From: Candidatus Zhuqueibacterota bacterium
Lineage (GTDB): Bacteria; Zhuqueibacterota; Zhuqueibacteria; Zhuqueibacterales; Zhuqueibacteraceae
Direction of reading: 5' to 3'
Assembly (NCBI GenBank): GCA_022616415.1
Contig: JAKEEU010000362.1
Span: 30,676-94,675 of the forward strand
DNA: 64,000 nucleotides
A program made the translations under genes and the position numbers. Positions 25,685 through 35,588 of the stretch are shown here, piece by piece (position 1 is the first letter of the stretch; each line of letters starts with the position of its first letter). The notes below the pieces were generated by a model. That model was not told the DNA's origin and did not search any database. It saw nothing but the letters and a program-made list of their open reading frames with translations.

Positions 25685-26566
25685 ATGGAAAACATTAAAA
25701 ACATCCTGAGCAACTCCGACAACATTCCCGTCGTCGGCCTATTTTTATTGATGGCATTCTTCGTGTGGCTGTGGTGGCGCGAAGCCAATCGTAACGACGG
25801 GCGTATTGCCAACGGCGAATGGGAAAAAATCCGCGCCGAGGGCCAGGACAAAATTCACGTTTGGCCTTATCTCGCCCGCAACGAATTTCTTTGTTCCATC
25901 GCCGTCATGGTCGTACTGACGGTGTGGTCGATCGTTTTGGATGCGCCGCTGGAAGATCCGGCCAACCCCACGCGTACGCCGAACCCCTCGAAAGCGCCGT
26001 GGTATTTTCTCGGCTTGCAGGAAATGCTGGTCTATTTCGATCCGTGGATCGCCGGGGTGGTTTTGCCGACGGTGATCATCGTCGGGTTGATGGCGATTCC
26101 CTATATCGACAAAAATCCCAAAGGCAACGGTTATTATACCTGGACGGAGCGCAAGCTGGCCGTCGGTCTTTTTCTCTTCGGTTTTTTGATCCTGTGGCTG
26201 ACGCTGATTTTTCTCGGCACGTTCATGCGCGGGCCGGGTTGGAACTTCTTCGCGCCGTGGGAATTGTGGGACGTTCACAAGGTGGTGGCGATGGTGAACG
26301 TCGATCTCCACGAAATGATCGGAATCCGCTCCAAATTGGGCGCCAATATCTTTGGCGCCATCATCGTCGGCGCCTATTACAGCCTGGGAATCATTTACTA
26401 TTTTTGGAAAAAAGACCAAAGCCCGTTGATCAAACAACTGGGCGCGGCGCGGTACGGTGTTTTTGCCTTTCTGTTTTTGACGATGATGGGCCTGCCCATC
26501 AAAATGATTTTGCGGATTGCGTTCAATATCAAATACATCTGGGTCACGCCGTGGTTCAACGTGTAA
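25685..26566 (+). CDS. cytochrome b C-terminal subunit (subunit IV-like)
   Basis: A 293-residue membrane protein. It begins with one helix (VVGLFLLMAFFVWLWW), then a soluble segment and the quinol-oxidising motif PSKAPWYFLGLQEML, which stands in for the PEWY loop of subunit IV. Several helices follow (LPTVIIVGLMAIPY, KLAVGLFLFGFLILWLTL, AIIVGAYYSLGIIYYFW, FAFLFLTMMGLPIK). It is longer than plant subunit IV (about 160 residues) because of extra helices at both ends. GGAAACG lies before the ATG. It forms the quinol-oxidation pocket together with cytochrome b and the Rieske protein. Confidence 0.87.
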   Translation: MENIKNILSNSDNIPVVGLFLLMAFFVWLWWREANRNDGRIANGEWEKIRAEGQDKIHVWPYLARNEFLCSIAVMVVLTVWSIVLDAPLEDPANPTRTPNPSKAPWYFLGLQEMLVYFDPWIAGVVLPTVIIVGLMAIPYIDKNPKGNGYYTWTERKLAVGLFLFGFLILWLTLIFLGTFMRGPGWNFFAPWELWDVHKVVAMVNVDLHEMIGIRSKLGANIFGAIIVGAYYSLGIIYYFWKKDQSPLIKQLGAARYGVFAFLFLTMMGLPIKMILRIAFNIKYIWVTPWFNV

Positions 26567-26567
26567 A

Positions 26568-26691
26568 GTAGTCCCGACCCCTTGCCCCGACTATCTTTGA
26601 ATATAAAATATGAAAATCGGGGCTTGTGGGTCGTTCTTGTAAAACTATAAATCGGTGCTTCCAACTGCCGCCCACAAGGGGCGGGGACTAC
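26568..26691. repeat. intergenic inverted repeat, about 124 bp
   Basis: Outer arms GTAGTCCCGACCCCTTG (26568-26584) and CAAGGGGCGGGGACTAC (26675-26691) pair with one mismatch. It starts just after the TAA of the subunit-IV gene and ends 24 bases before the octaheme gene, so it lies inside the operon transcript. An inner GAAAATCGGGG recalls the elements at 37110 and 56153. Confidence 0.7.
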
Positions 26692-26715
26692 ATAAACCGT
26701 GAAGAGAAAACGGAT

Positions 26716-29397
26716 ATGCCAAAACGATCTGAAACTCCTCTCGAAGAGCGCAACTATAGCCACATTTACTTTTTCCTCAGCGCGCTGCTGGCGTTGACGA
26801 CCTTTTGGGCGGTGCTCGATATGATCAGGCTGCGCGCGCCCTGGCAGGAAGAGCAGCGAAATTTCAACCGACTCGAAGTTGACTCGCTGCAGGCAAAACT
26901 GACTGCTGCTGTAACAAAGTTCAACGCCGAAGATTCGACGGCCTACGAACAACTCAAGGAGCAGCTCGCGCAAGCCAAGGCGCAGTTAACCGGCGGCGAG
27001 TATCGTCAAGCATCGCAAGATTCCGCGAAAGCCGATCTTGAAGCGTACAAGGCGCGCCAACAATATCGTTTTGCCAAAAGTGAGGCCGATGCCGAATACT
27101 ATCTTTTTAAAGAAGCCGAGTATCACAAAGGTAAGGAGAGCGGCGAGTATAAAGAGCGCGCCAAGAAGGTGGATGAGCTGAATGCCAAAGCCGCGGAATG
27201 GAAGGTCAAATGGGACGAGGCTGAGGCGCAAAAAGCGGCGGCAATCAAACGCCTAGCCGAAATGCGCAAGTCCGTTACCGACGCTGAAACTGAAATGAAA
27301 GCGATGCGCGCCGAGATCGACAATCTCCAAGAGCTGATCACGCGCGTCGAAGACCGGCCCATCAAGATCAAGCAAGTGGTGATGCGGGATTTTGTCAAAG
27401 GCAACTTCAACGCCTTTCTCAACAACGTCGATCGCTGTGAAAGCTGCCATCCGGCGGTGACGCGCAAAGGCTTCGAGCAGTTCGAGCCGAAGTATTTCCG
27501 AACCCACCCGTCCATGGACACGCTGCTCAAAGTTCATCCGGTTGAAAAATTCGGCTGCTCACCGTGCCACGAAGGCCAGGGATCGGCTTTGCAAAGCGTA
27601 AAATATGCGCACGGCCAAGTGAAGCATTGGGAGCATCCGCTGCTCGAGGGCAAATCCATTCAAGCCGGCTGCAACAAATGCCACGGCCGCGAATTACTCA
27701 CCGACCACGCGGAAGAATTGAACAAAGGCAAGCGCATGGTGTTCGATCTCGGCTGCTACGGCTGCCACGAAATTCGCGGCTTCGAGACGCTCGACAAAGT
27801 CGGGCCGAGCCTCTATCGCGTCGCAAAAAAGCTGCAGCCGAGCTGGGTTTACGGCTGGCTGCGCAACAACAAGGAATTTCGCCCGCACACGCGCATGCCG
27901 AATCCGATGTATACCGATCGAGAAGCGCTGGCGGCCACGGCGTTTTTATACTCGCTGTCGGATGAGAGTGATTGGCAGCCTCTCAGCAACAGGCTTGCGG
28001 GCAATGCCAGACGCGGCGAGCAGCTCGTCGACAACGTCGGCTGCAAAGCCTGCCACGTCGTCACCGAAGAAGATCGCGCCCGGCGCACCGACGGCTTGCC
28101 TTACGACATCGGGCCGGATCTTTCGACTGTAGCGATGAAAGTTTCGGAAGATTGGCTGTACGATTGGATCAAAAATCCCAAGCATTATTCTCCGCAAACG
28201 CGCATGCCGAATCTGCGCTTGAGCGATCAGGAAGCTGCCGACGTCGTCGCCTATTTAATGACCTTTGAGCAAGGCAAAACCCGGCCGGAGAATTATGCCA
28301 AGGCTTTGCCGGATTTGAATGATTCACAGCTTATAACCGAAGGCCGTGCCGTTGTGCGCAATTTCGGCTGCCACGGCTGCCATTTGATCAAGGGCATGGA
28401 AAACGAAAGCCGCGTCTCCGTTTCTCTCAATGAATTTGGCGCCAAATTGCCGGAAGAGCTTTTCTATGGCGATGCACTGGCTAACGGTGAAGTCAAGGAA
28501 AAAACCTGGCATGGCTGGACGACCGGCAAATTGAAAAACTCGCGCGCGTACGCCACCGAAGCCGTGATTCAGCGCATGCCGAATTATCAGCTTTCCGAGG
28601 ACGATGCGCACACGCTGGCGACTTTGCTGCATTCCTGGGATGGCCGGGTGATCAACGAAATTTACCAGAAGCCCTGGCACGGCCGCGACGAAAACATTCA
28701 CCAGGGCCGCATGTTGGTTTACAACTATAATTGCGACGGCTGTCACGTCATTGAAAACCGCGGCGGCGACATTCGCCCGCACATCGTTGCGGCGCGGCTG
28801 AAAGCCGGCGATGACGAGGAAACCGCGCTGGCTTATGCGCCGCCGAATTTAATCGGCGAGGGCGAAAAAGTACAAAGCGAATGGCTGTTCAATTTTCTCA
28901 AGCTACCGCAAACCGGCCAGATTCGCCCGTGGCTGCAAGCGCGCATGCCCACTTTCGAGTTTTCCGATCAGGAGGCCAACGATTTGGTGGCCTATTTCAA
29001 GGCGCTTTCCGGCGAGGTTTCCGGGTTCTCGTATTTGCCGGAATATCAATTAACCGCGGCGCAACGGAGCGCCGCGCTCAAGCTGGTCTCGAAAGATTAT
29101 TTTAGCTGCTTTTCCTGTCATCAACAAGGCGCCAAAAAGCCGGAGGGCACACCGGCGGAATGGGCTCCAGATCTAGTGATGGCCCGTGCGCGCCTGAATC
29201 CGGATTGGATCGTGAAATGGGTAAAAGATGCGCAACCCATGCAGCCAGGCACCAAGATGCCGTCGTTCTATCCGACGCCCGAGCAGGATGGCCCGCCGGA
29301 TATTCTTGACGGCGATGACGACAAGCAGCTCGTGGCGATTCGGAATTATCTGATCAGTTTGGGGCGAGGCGCCGTGGCGACGAATGGAACGGATTAA
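26716..29397 (+). CDS. membrane-anchored octaheme cytochrome c of the bc complex
   Basis: An 893-residue protein with one N-terminal membrane helix (HIYFFLSALLALTTFWAVLDM), then a long charged coiled coil (about 45-215), then eight CxxCH haem sites: CESCH, CSPCH, CNKCH, CYGCH, CKACH, CHGCH, CDGCH and CFSCH (codons at 27436, 27556, 27670, 27754, 28042, 28369, 28732, 29107). Repeating MPNxxxxxxE segments (RMPNPMYT, RMPNLRLS, RMPNYQLS, RMPTFEFS, KMPSFYPT) supply candidate Met sixth ligands. It stands where cytochrome c1/f would, between cytochrome b and Rieske genes, and probably carries electrons away from the complex in the periplasm. The 90-base longer frame is less likely. Confidence 0.88.
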   Translation: MPKRSETPLEERNYSHIYFFLSALLALTTFWAVLDMIRLRAPWQEEQRNFNRLEVDSLQAKLTAAVTKFNAEDSTAYEQLKEQLAQAKAQLTGGEYRQASQDSAKADLEAYKARQQYRFAKSEADAEYYLFKEAEYHKGKESGEYKERAKKVDELNAKAAEWKVKWDEAEAQKAAAIKRLAEMRKSVTDAETEMKAMRAEIDNLQELITRVEDRPIKIKQVVMRDFVKGNFNAFLNNVDRCESCHPAVTRKGFEQFEPKYFRTHPSMDTLLKVHPVEKFGCSPCHEGQGSALQSVKYAHGQVKHWEHPLLEGKSIQAGCNKCHGRELLTDHAEELNKGKRMVFDLGCYGCHEIRGFETLDKVGPSLYRVAKKLQPSWVYGWLRNNKEFRPHTRMPNPMYTDREALAATAFLYSLSDESDWQPLSNRLAGNARRGEQLVDNVGCKACHVVTEEDRARRTDGLPYDIGPDLSTVAMKVSEDWLYDWIKNPKHYSPQTRMPNLRLSDQEAADVVAYLMTFEQGKTRPENYAKALPDLNDSQLITEGRAVVRNFGCHGCHLIKGMENESRVSVSLNEFGAKLPEELFYGDALANGEVKEKTWHGWTTGKLKNSRAYATEAVIQRMPNYQLSEDDAHTLATLLHSWDGRVINEIYQKPWHGRDENIHQGRMLVYNYNCDGCHVIENRGGDIRPHIVAARLKAGDDEETALAYAPPNLIGEGEKVQSEWLFNFLKLPQTGQIRPWLQARMPTFEFSDQEANDLVAYFKALSGEVSGFSYLPEYQLTAAQRSAALKLVSKDYFSCFSCHQQGAKKPEGTPAEWAPDLVMARARLNPDWIVKWVKDAQPMQPGTKMPSFYPTPEQDGPPDILDGDDDKQLVAIRNYLISLGRGAVATNGTD

Positions 29398-29488
29398 GTT
29401 CGTAGTAGCGCCTTCAGGCGCTAAATGTCCGTACCATGAAAACTTTTTGATCAGCACACGTTCGACGCCTAAAGGCGTTACTACGAAC
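29398..29488. repeat. intergenic inverted repeat, about 91 bp
   Basis: Arms GTTCGTAGTAGCGCCTT (29398-29414) and AAGGCGTTACTACGAAC (29472-29488) pair with two mismatches; each arm also holds a small hairpin (GCGCCTTCAGGCGC; GACGCCTAAAGGCGTT). It starts in the base after the octaheme stop codon. Confidence 0.75.
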
Positions 29489-29541
29489 GTTCAGAAAATA
29501 AAATTGCTTTTTGAAAATAGTTAGATTTTAGGAGATTCACC

Positions 29542-30219
29542 ATGGCCGAAGAAACCAAACCCTCAACCGCACCAGTCGAAGGTGTGCCAGCGCCTGCTGA
29601 AAAGGCGCACAAACCTGCCGCAGCAGCCGCGCCGGCAAAACCTGCGGAAGCGGCGCCAGCCAAGCCAACGGTGGCGAAGGCGGGCAGCAAACAAACTTTG
29701 ACGCAACCGTTACAAGAAAAGGAGAGCGGCAACATTTGGATGACCCGCCGCAATTTTCTCTCGCGCGCGGGGTGGGCAGCGTTCTTCAGCTTTGTCGGCA
29801 CCATGTTGCTCGGCTCGCTGCGCTTCATGTTTCCGCGCGTGCTCTTCGAGCCTTCGACGGTTTTCAAAGCCGGTTTTCCGGGCGATTATCCGATCGGCGC
29901 GGTCAGCACCCGCTGGATCAAAGATTATCGTACTTGGATCGTGCGCAACGAGCAAGGCTTTTACGCCATCTTTGCGCAATGCACGCACCTTGGCTGCACG
30001 CCGCGCTGGCTGGACGCCGAGGGCAAATTCAAATGCCCGTGCCACGGCAGCGGCTTCACGATGGAAGCGATCAACTTTGAAGGCCCGGCTCCGCGACCGC
30101 TGGAACGAGTGCAAATCACTCTTGCGGAAGACGGCCAGCTTCTTATCGACACGAGCATCCGTTTTCGCGAAGAGACCGGCCAGTGGAGCAATCCCAACGC
30201 GTTCTTGAATTACGCGTGA
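29542..30219 (+). CDS. Rieske iron-sulfur protein
   Basis: A 225-residue protein. Residues 1-60 are an Ala/Pro/Lys-rich cytosolic tail, unusually long for the family. A Tat-like MTRRNFLS precedes the single membrane helix (WAAFFSFVGTMLLGSLRFMF). The Rieske 2Fe-2S ligands are in CTHLGCTPRW and CPCHGSGF, with Cys-x-His and Cys-x2-His spacing intact; the extra Cys pair that locks the cluster loops is present. It takes an electron from quinol and passes it to the cytochrome c. AGGAG precedes the ATG, and the stop overlaps the next start (GTGA). Confidence 0.93.
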   Translation: MAEETKPSTAPVEGVPAPAEKAHKPAAAAAPAKPAEAAPAKPTVAKAGSKQTLTQPLQEKESGNIWMTRRNFLSRAGWAAFFSFVGTMLLGSLRFMFPRVLFEPSTVFKAGFPGDYPIGAVSTRWIKDYRTWIVRNEQGFYAIFAQCTHLGCTPRWLDAEGKFKCPCHGSGFTMEAINFEGPAPRPLERVQITLAEDGQLLIDTSIRFREETGQWSNPNAFLNYA

Positions 30220-30398
30220 ATCGCACACTCTGGTTCGTCGCCAAAATCATTCAGGCCATCGGTCTTTTCGAGGTGATGTACGGCCTGATCATCGGCCTGA
30301 AAGACGGCAACCTCGGCCTGGAATTTCGCTACGCCGGCATCGGTCTGTTGATCTTTGGGATCGGTTGGCTGATTGAGAAGAAGCTGGGAGGGCGGTAG
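30216..30398 (+). CDS. small membrane protein of the bc operon
   Basis: A 60-residue protein starting with GTG that overlaps the Rieske stop by four bases. It has two hydrophobic stretches, AKIIQAIGLFEVMYGLIIGL and FRYAGIGLLIFGIGWLIE, so it should span the membrane twice. I do not know a family, but the tight coupling argues for a small accessory subunit or assembly factor of the bc complex. The next 155 bases have no gene. Confidence 0.7.
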   Translation: MNRTLWFVAKIIQAIGLFEVMYGLIIGLKDGNLGLEFRYAGIGLLIFGIGWLIEKKLGGR

Positions 30399-30553
30399 CA
30401 AGCGCTATTATCATCGCAACATCTTTAGAGGCCATGGCAGGGAAAGTCAGACTTACAACAATCGGTTAATCATCAAAAGATGCAACTTCTGAAAGCACCA
30501 TCAAGCAATTGAAACATTTCACTTGTGCCACACCAATACCAGCATGAAGTGAC

Positions 30554-31849
30554 ATGCAAAAAATTCTCGCCATGATTCTCGCCGGCGGGCGGGTGGACGA
30601 GCTTTCGGTGCTCACCCAATACCGCCCGAAATCGGCAGTCCCCTTCGGCGGCCTTTACCGCGTCATCGATTTCCCGATGAGCAGTCTTATGCACTCCGGC
30701 ATCGAAAACGTCGGGATGCTCTCGCAGTATCGCTCCTACTCCTTGAACAATCACATCGGCAACGGCGCCGCCTGGGAAATGGTCGGCCGCAACCGCAGCG
30801 TCTCGATCTTGCCGCCTTACACCGCGCACACCGTGTCGCAATGGTATCGCGGTCCTTCCGATGCGGTGTATCAAAATCTTGACTTTATCCGCATGAACGA
30901 CCCGCGGCTCGTGCTCGTGCTCTCCGGCGATCATATTTACTCGATGGATTTTTCGCCATTCATCGAATTTCATCAAGAAAACAAGGCCGATCTCACCGTG
31001 GGCTTTCTCGACGTGCCCAAAGATCAAGCGCCGCGCTTCGGTATCGGCCGTCTTGAAGAAAGCGCCGCAAGTCCAGGCGGTCCGCTGGTGGAATATCTCG
31101 AGAAGCCGTCTGCGCCGCCGGCATGGCCCGGCGACAATGTCGCGGCCTCGCTGACGATTTATCTTTTCTCGCCGAATATTTTGCACGAGGTGTTGGAGAG
31201 CCACGCCCGCCTCGCGCCCAAGTCGCACGAGTTCGGGAAGGATATTATTCCATCGATGCTCGGGAAATATCGCGTTTATGGCTACAAATTTCAGAGCTAT
31301 TGGGGATACACGCGCACCATTGATGAGTATTGGCAAACCAGCATGGATCTTTTGGGCGACAACCCGTTGATCGATCCGGAGCGCTGGCGGGTGCGCACCA
31401 ATATCGAGCACAACCAGATTCGCGACCGCATTCCCGCCATTATCGGCGATAGCGCTGAAATCTGCAACGCCCTCGTTTACAGCGGCTGCCAAATTCATGG
31501 CAAGGTGGAAAACAGCATTTTGTTCTCGGGCGTTGAAGTGCAGGCTGGCGCCGTCGTCAAAGATTCCATTTTAATGTTCGACACGCGCGTGGAAGCCGGC
31601 AGTCATTTGCACAAAGTCATTTCGGACGTGGACGTGATCGTCGGCCCGGAGTGCCGGATCGGCTTTGGCGATGCCGCCATTCCCAACGAAGATTACCCGC
31701 AGCTCTTGCAATCCGGCATCACGCTCATCGGTCGCGGCTCGGCCATACCGAGCGAGCGGCAGATCGGCAGTAATTGCATCGTTCAGCCCAACATGGCCGC
31801 CACGCAGTTTCGCAAGAAGGAATATGGCTCTGGAGTGACGATCGACTGA
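30554..31849 (+). CDS. glgC: glucose-1-phosphate adenylyltransferase family protein
   Basis: A 431-residue nucleotidyltransferase. ADP-glucose pyrophosphorylase landmarks: LAMILAGGRVDELSVLTQYRPKSAVPFGG at the nucleotide site (given in part), YRVIDFPMSSLMHSGIENV, WYRGPSDAVYQNL, VLVLSGDHIYSMDF and FGIGRLEE; the C-terminal ~140 residues form a left-handed beta-helix (SAEICNALVYSGCQIHG, ENSILFSGVEVQAGAVVKDS). The glycine loop reads GGRVDELSVLT rather than the usual GGxGTRLxPLT, so sugar or nucleotide preference may differ. It stands alone; no glgA or glgB is nearby. Confidence 0.85.
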   Translation: MQKILAMILAGGRVDELSVLTQYRPKSAVPFGGLYRVIDFPMSSLMHSGIENVGMLSQYRSYSLNNHIGNGAAWEMVGRNRSVSILPPYTAHTVSQWYRGPSDAVYQNLDFIRMNDPRLVLVLSGDHIYSMDFSPFIEFHQENKADLTVGFLDVPKDQAPRFGIGRLEESAASPGGPLVEYLEKPSAPPAWPGDNVAASLTIYLFSPNILHEVLESHARLAPKSHEFGKDIIPSMLGKYRVYGYKFQSYWGYTRTIDEYWQTSMDLLGDNPLIDPERWRVRTNIEHNQIRDRIPAIIGDSAEICNALVYSGCQIHGKVENSILFSGVEVQAGAVVKDSILMFDTRVEAGSHLHKVISDVDVIVGPECRIGFGDAAIPNEDYPQLLQSGITLIGRGSAIPSERQIGSNCIVQPNMAATQFRKKEYGSGVTID

Positions 31850-31958
31850 TTATCTTCCTAATTTTTGTAATTCAGCATCATTCCTGGAAATATACTTGCT
31901 CTTAAAAAACAATGCAGCAGACCTGTTGAAGGAGTGAAATGGAGGAGAGAACACGAAA

Positions 31959-32714
31959 ATGCTCCGAGATTCTGCCAAGCAAATCATAATCGCTGTCATC
32001 GTTGCCATCTTGAGCTTTTACATCACGAAAGTCTTGCAAGAGGATGATGTGGTGATTGTCGAAGAATCTCTGAAAATGGCAAAATCGTTGGAGTTTACAT
32101 TGCGGTGTAAACAAGCCAAATTTGATAAATTCGGCTTCTCAATTGATTTTGGTAAAACGATTCGACAAGGCAAAGTAAGATCAAGCTCTTCGCAATTCAC
32201 TATCCCCGATTCTTGCCTGGTCGTCGACAAAAGCACACTCTACTTTGAAATTGCCAAATCATTAGCATTTGTTTATGGACAAGAGCTTTCCTTCGCGGTT
32301 GAGTTTGTTGATTCTCTGACAATTCCAGAAACGGGATTCAAAATCAGCATGTACGGCGACTTGTTATTTGCCAAGCCCAACATTTTTCTTTTCGAAAAGA
32401 AAGCCATTTCCAGGACTCATTCAGCAACCGATTGGCATGCTGAATTTCTCTTGGATTCATTGATAGACAAAGCTTCTTTTATAAACGCTCATATCGCTCC
32501 GCTTCCCAAAAGCGGAGTAGTTGGAAAGCTTCCACCTGGCATCGGAAACGAAGCGCTTTATATACGCATTAGAAATAACAGCATCCGAGAAATAATCAAA
32601 CAAAACGTTCGGGCGAAACGAAAAACCAGCGTGAAACTCAACACCGTTGCAGAATTGAGGGCGAAGATGACAATGCTTGTCAGGAAAAGGACGACTAAAT
32701 ATGGCAATCTCTAA
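31959..32714 (+). CDS. hypothetical membrane-anchored protein, sigma-factor operon
   Basis: A 251-residue protein with one N-terminal helix (AKQIIIAVIVAILSFYITKVL) and a ~200-residue domain of unknown family, likely outside the cytoplasm. The C-terminus is very basic (VRAKRKTSVKLNTVAELRAK). GGAGGAG lies upstream of the ATG. It overlaps the sigma-factor gene by 14 bases, so a role in sensing or controlling that factor is plausible but not shown. Confidence 0.6.
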   Translation: MLRDSAKQIIIAVIVAILSFYITKVLQEDDVVIVEESLKMAKSLEFTLRCKQAKFDKFGFSIDFGKTIRQGKVRSSSSQFTIPDSCLVVDKSTLYFEIAKSLAFVYGQELSFAVEFVDSLTIPETGFKISMYGDLLFAKPNIFLFEKKAISRTHSATDWHAEFLLDSLIDKASFINAHIAPLPKSGVVGKLPPGIGNEALYIRIRNNSIREIIKQNVRAKRKTSVKLNTVAELRAKMTMLVRKRTTKYGNL

Positions 32715-33336
32715 GGAACTCGAATATCAGCAATTTCAAGAGAATGTTGAGAAATTTTTGCGCAATCCACAGGATCGTGACGCCACCAACTTTTTGTTTC
32801 GCCTTTTCAATCTATGGATAAAGTTTTTCTTCAGAGATTATCAAAGGACTTGGGGAAATGTTTTTTCCCCTGCAGAAGAACAGGATCTTAGACAAGAAAT
32901 AATCATAAAGTTTTTTGAGGCGCTTCAGAAACACAATATCGTCAAATATCGCGAAGCCAAAGCATATCTCTTGCGGACTTTCCGGACAAAATGCATAGAT
33001 TTTATTCGCAAGAAGAATCGACAGTTCTTGCGAATCGAGGAAGAAACGAATAATGAAGTGCTCATCATTTCACCCAGCGAGACTTCTTCCCAATTTTCAC
33101 TCTCAGAGAAGTTTCAAATCGTAGAACCATATTGGCAACAGACGCTTGCCCAATCGCCTGAACCCACCAGAAAAATTATTAACTCACTTTATTGGGGCTT
33201 GCCGTATGAAGAAATCTGCCGACAACTCGGCCAGCCGGAGTATTCGCCGAAAAGCTTCAAAGCAACTGCGCATCGCGCCAAAAGAACATTTCAGAGGATC
33301 TTCTTGGGTATTCTTAGTGATGCCCTTTATAAGTAA
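32701..33336 (+). CDS. sigma-70 family RNA polymerase sigma factor (ECF-like)
   Basis: A 211-residue protein. Region 2 is seen in FSPAEEQDLRQEIIIKFFEAL and YLLRTFRTKCIDFIRKKNRQ (core binding and -10 recognition); region 4 in INSLYWGLPYEEICRQLGQPE followed by SFKATAHRAKRTFQRIF (helix-turn-helix for -35 recognition). The layout without regions 1 and 3 is ECF-like. ATG 32701 is used; an eight-residue longer frame exists. Upstream coupling with a membrane protein and a downstream zinc-binding-like small gene make a candidate signalling module. Confidence 0.78.
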   Translation: MAISKELEYQQFQENVEKFLRNPQDRDATNFLFRLFNLWIKFFFRDYQRTWGNVFSPAEEQDLRQEIIIKFFEALQKHNIVKYREAKAYLLRTFRTKCIDFIRKKNRQFLRIEEETNNEVLIISPSETSSQFSLSEKFQIVEPYWQQTLAQSPEPTRKIINSLYWGLPYEEICRQLGQPEYSPKSFKATAHRAKRTFQRIFLGILSDALYK

Positions 33337-33645
33337 ATCGGGACACGTATATGACACAGATGGTTCACTCTCTTACTGGCTGAAATACAAGTCACACATC
33401 TCGGCGCCAAATGTCGTTCCCGATAACCCCGTTAACGGGGGTTGGGGGTGTACGATAATCCCGGTTGGTGGGGGGACTCTTCCCTTGAGGGCAGGCTATC
33501 CCGCTGCAGGACGAGCGTAGCGGGATGGCTTCTCTTGCAAAGTGTAGATATTTCTTTGTTCAGCCTGATTGGTACACGACGATCATGCGGTCAGAAGGGT
33601 TCCCTGATTTTAAGCTTTTAAAGAAGAAAGAAGGAGATAAGTCTC
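33337..33645. other. intergenic region with small palindromes
   Basis: No gene is supported. It holds a palindrome AACCCCGTTAACGGGGGTT (33425-33443) and an imperfect hairpin ATCCCGCT...AGCGTAGCGGGAT near 33499-33526. The ribosome site AGAAGGAGAT for the next gene lies near 33625-33635. Confidence 0.5.
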
Positions 33646-33969
33646 ATGTTATTCTTAAAGATGTTAAAAGGCCTGCTATTCCATCAAACTGAAAAGGACG
33701 CGGCTGAAATAAGTAGCGCCATTTTCAAGTTGGATGAATTCGAAAGCTTGCTCGGAGCAGAGTCCTATTTTCAAAAACCACTCGGGCAAACCGATCGTTG
33801 TCTCACCCCTGAGGATATTGTCGTTTTAGTATTCTTAGATAAACAAGATCCGCATCTTCAGGAATGTTCTGAGTGCTTTAGGATGTACCAAGCACTCAAA
33901 GATGGCGAGATTACTGTGGCTGAAGAGAAAAAGCGAAAACCACATCAACTTGTCCCTGCTGAAAACTAA
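33646..33969 (+). CDS. small zinc-binding anti-sigma-like protein
   Basis: A 107-residue protein. The segment DRCLTPEDIVVLVFLDKQDPHLQECSECFRMYQAL (about residues 50-84, given in part) follows the C...HxxxCxxC pattern of zinc-associated anti-sigma domains, which typically read CLSxEEL...HLxxCxxCxxxL. No membrane helix is present. Its place 309 bases after the sigma factor makes an anti-sigma role a reasonable guess. A clear AAGGAGAT site precedes the ATG. Confidence 0.55.
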   Translation: MLFLKMLKGLLFHQTEKDAAEISSAIFKLDEFESLLGAESYFQKPLGQTDRCLTPEDIVVLVFLDKQDPHLQECSECFRMYQALKDGEITVAEEKKRKPHQLVPAEN

Positions 33970-34033
33970 CGAGACAAAGAAAGTTGTCCCGTTCAAATGC
34001 CTTTTTGTATGGCATTGCTTGAGCATTTCAAAA

Positions 34034-34070
34034 ACAAAGCCCTCATATAGATAATTGAGGGCTTTGTTTT
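34034..34070 (+). terminator. rho-independent terminator
   Basis: ACAAAGCCCTCA (34034-34045) pairs perfectly with TGAGGGCTTTGT (34056-34067) over a 10-base loop, followed by TTT. It ends the sigma-factor region; being A/T flanked on both sides it may work in both directions. Confidence 0.85.
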
Positions 34071-34212
34071 AGTTGTGCTGATCACCCGGTTTTACAACGC
34101 TTTTCAAAAAAGAAAACATTTGTTCTTTTCGTGAATTTTTATTTTATTGGTGCAATTTGCAATAACTCAAACGATGCCACGTTCACTTACTTTTAGGAAA
34201 GGAAAGCAGCCG

Positions 34213-35472
<1,260 letters not shown>

Positions 35473-35588
35473 TTTAACACGGACAGTATGGACATACGTG
35501 GACGATGTAACCTGAAGAATCACTGAGGGTGGCATCGCATTCGCAGTGACTTTGGCATTCAAAAAAACTACGCGAGGAGGAAGCTGGC

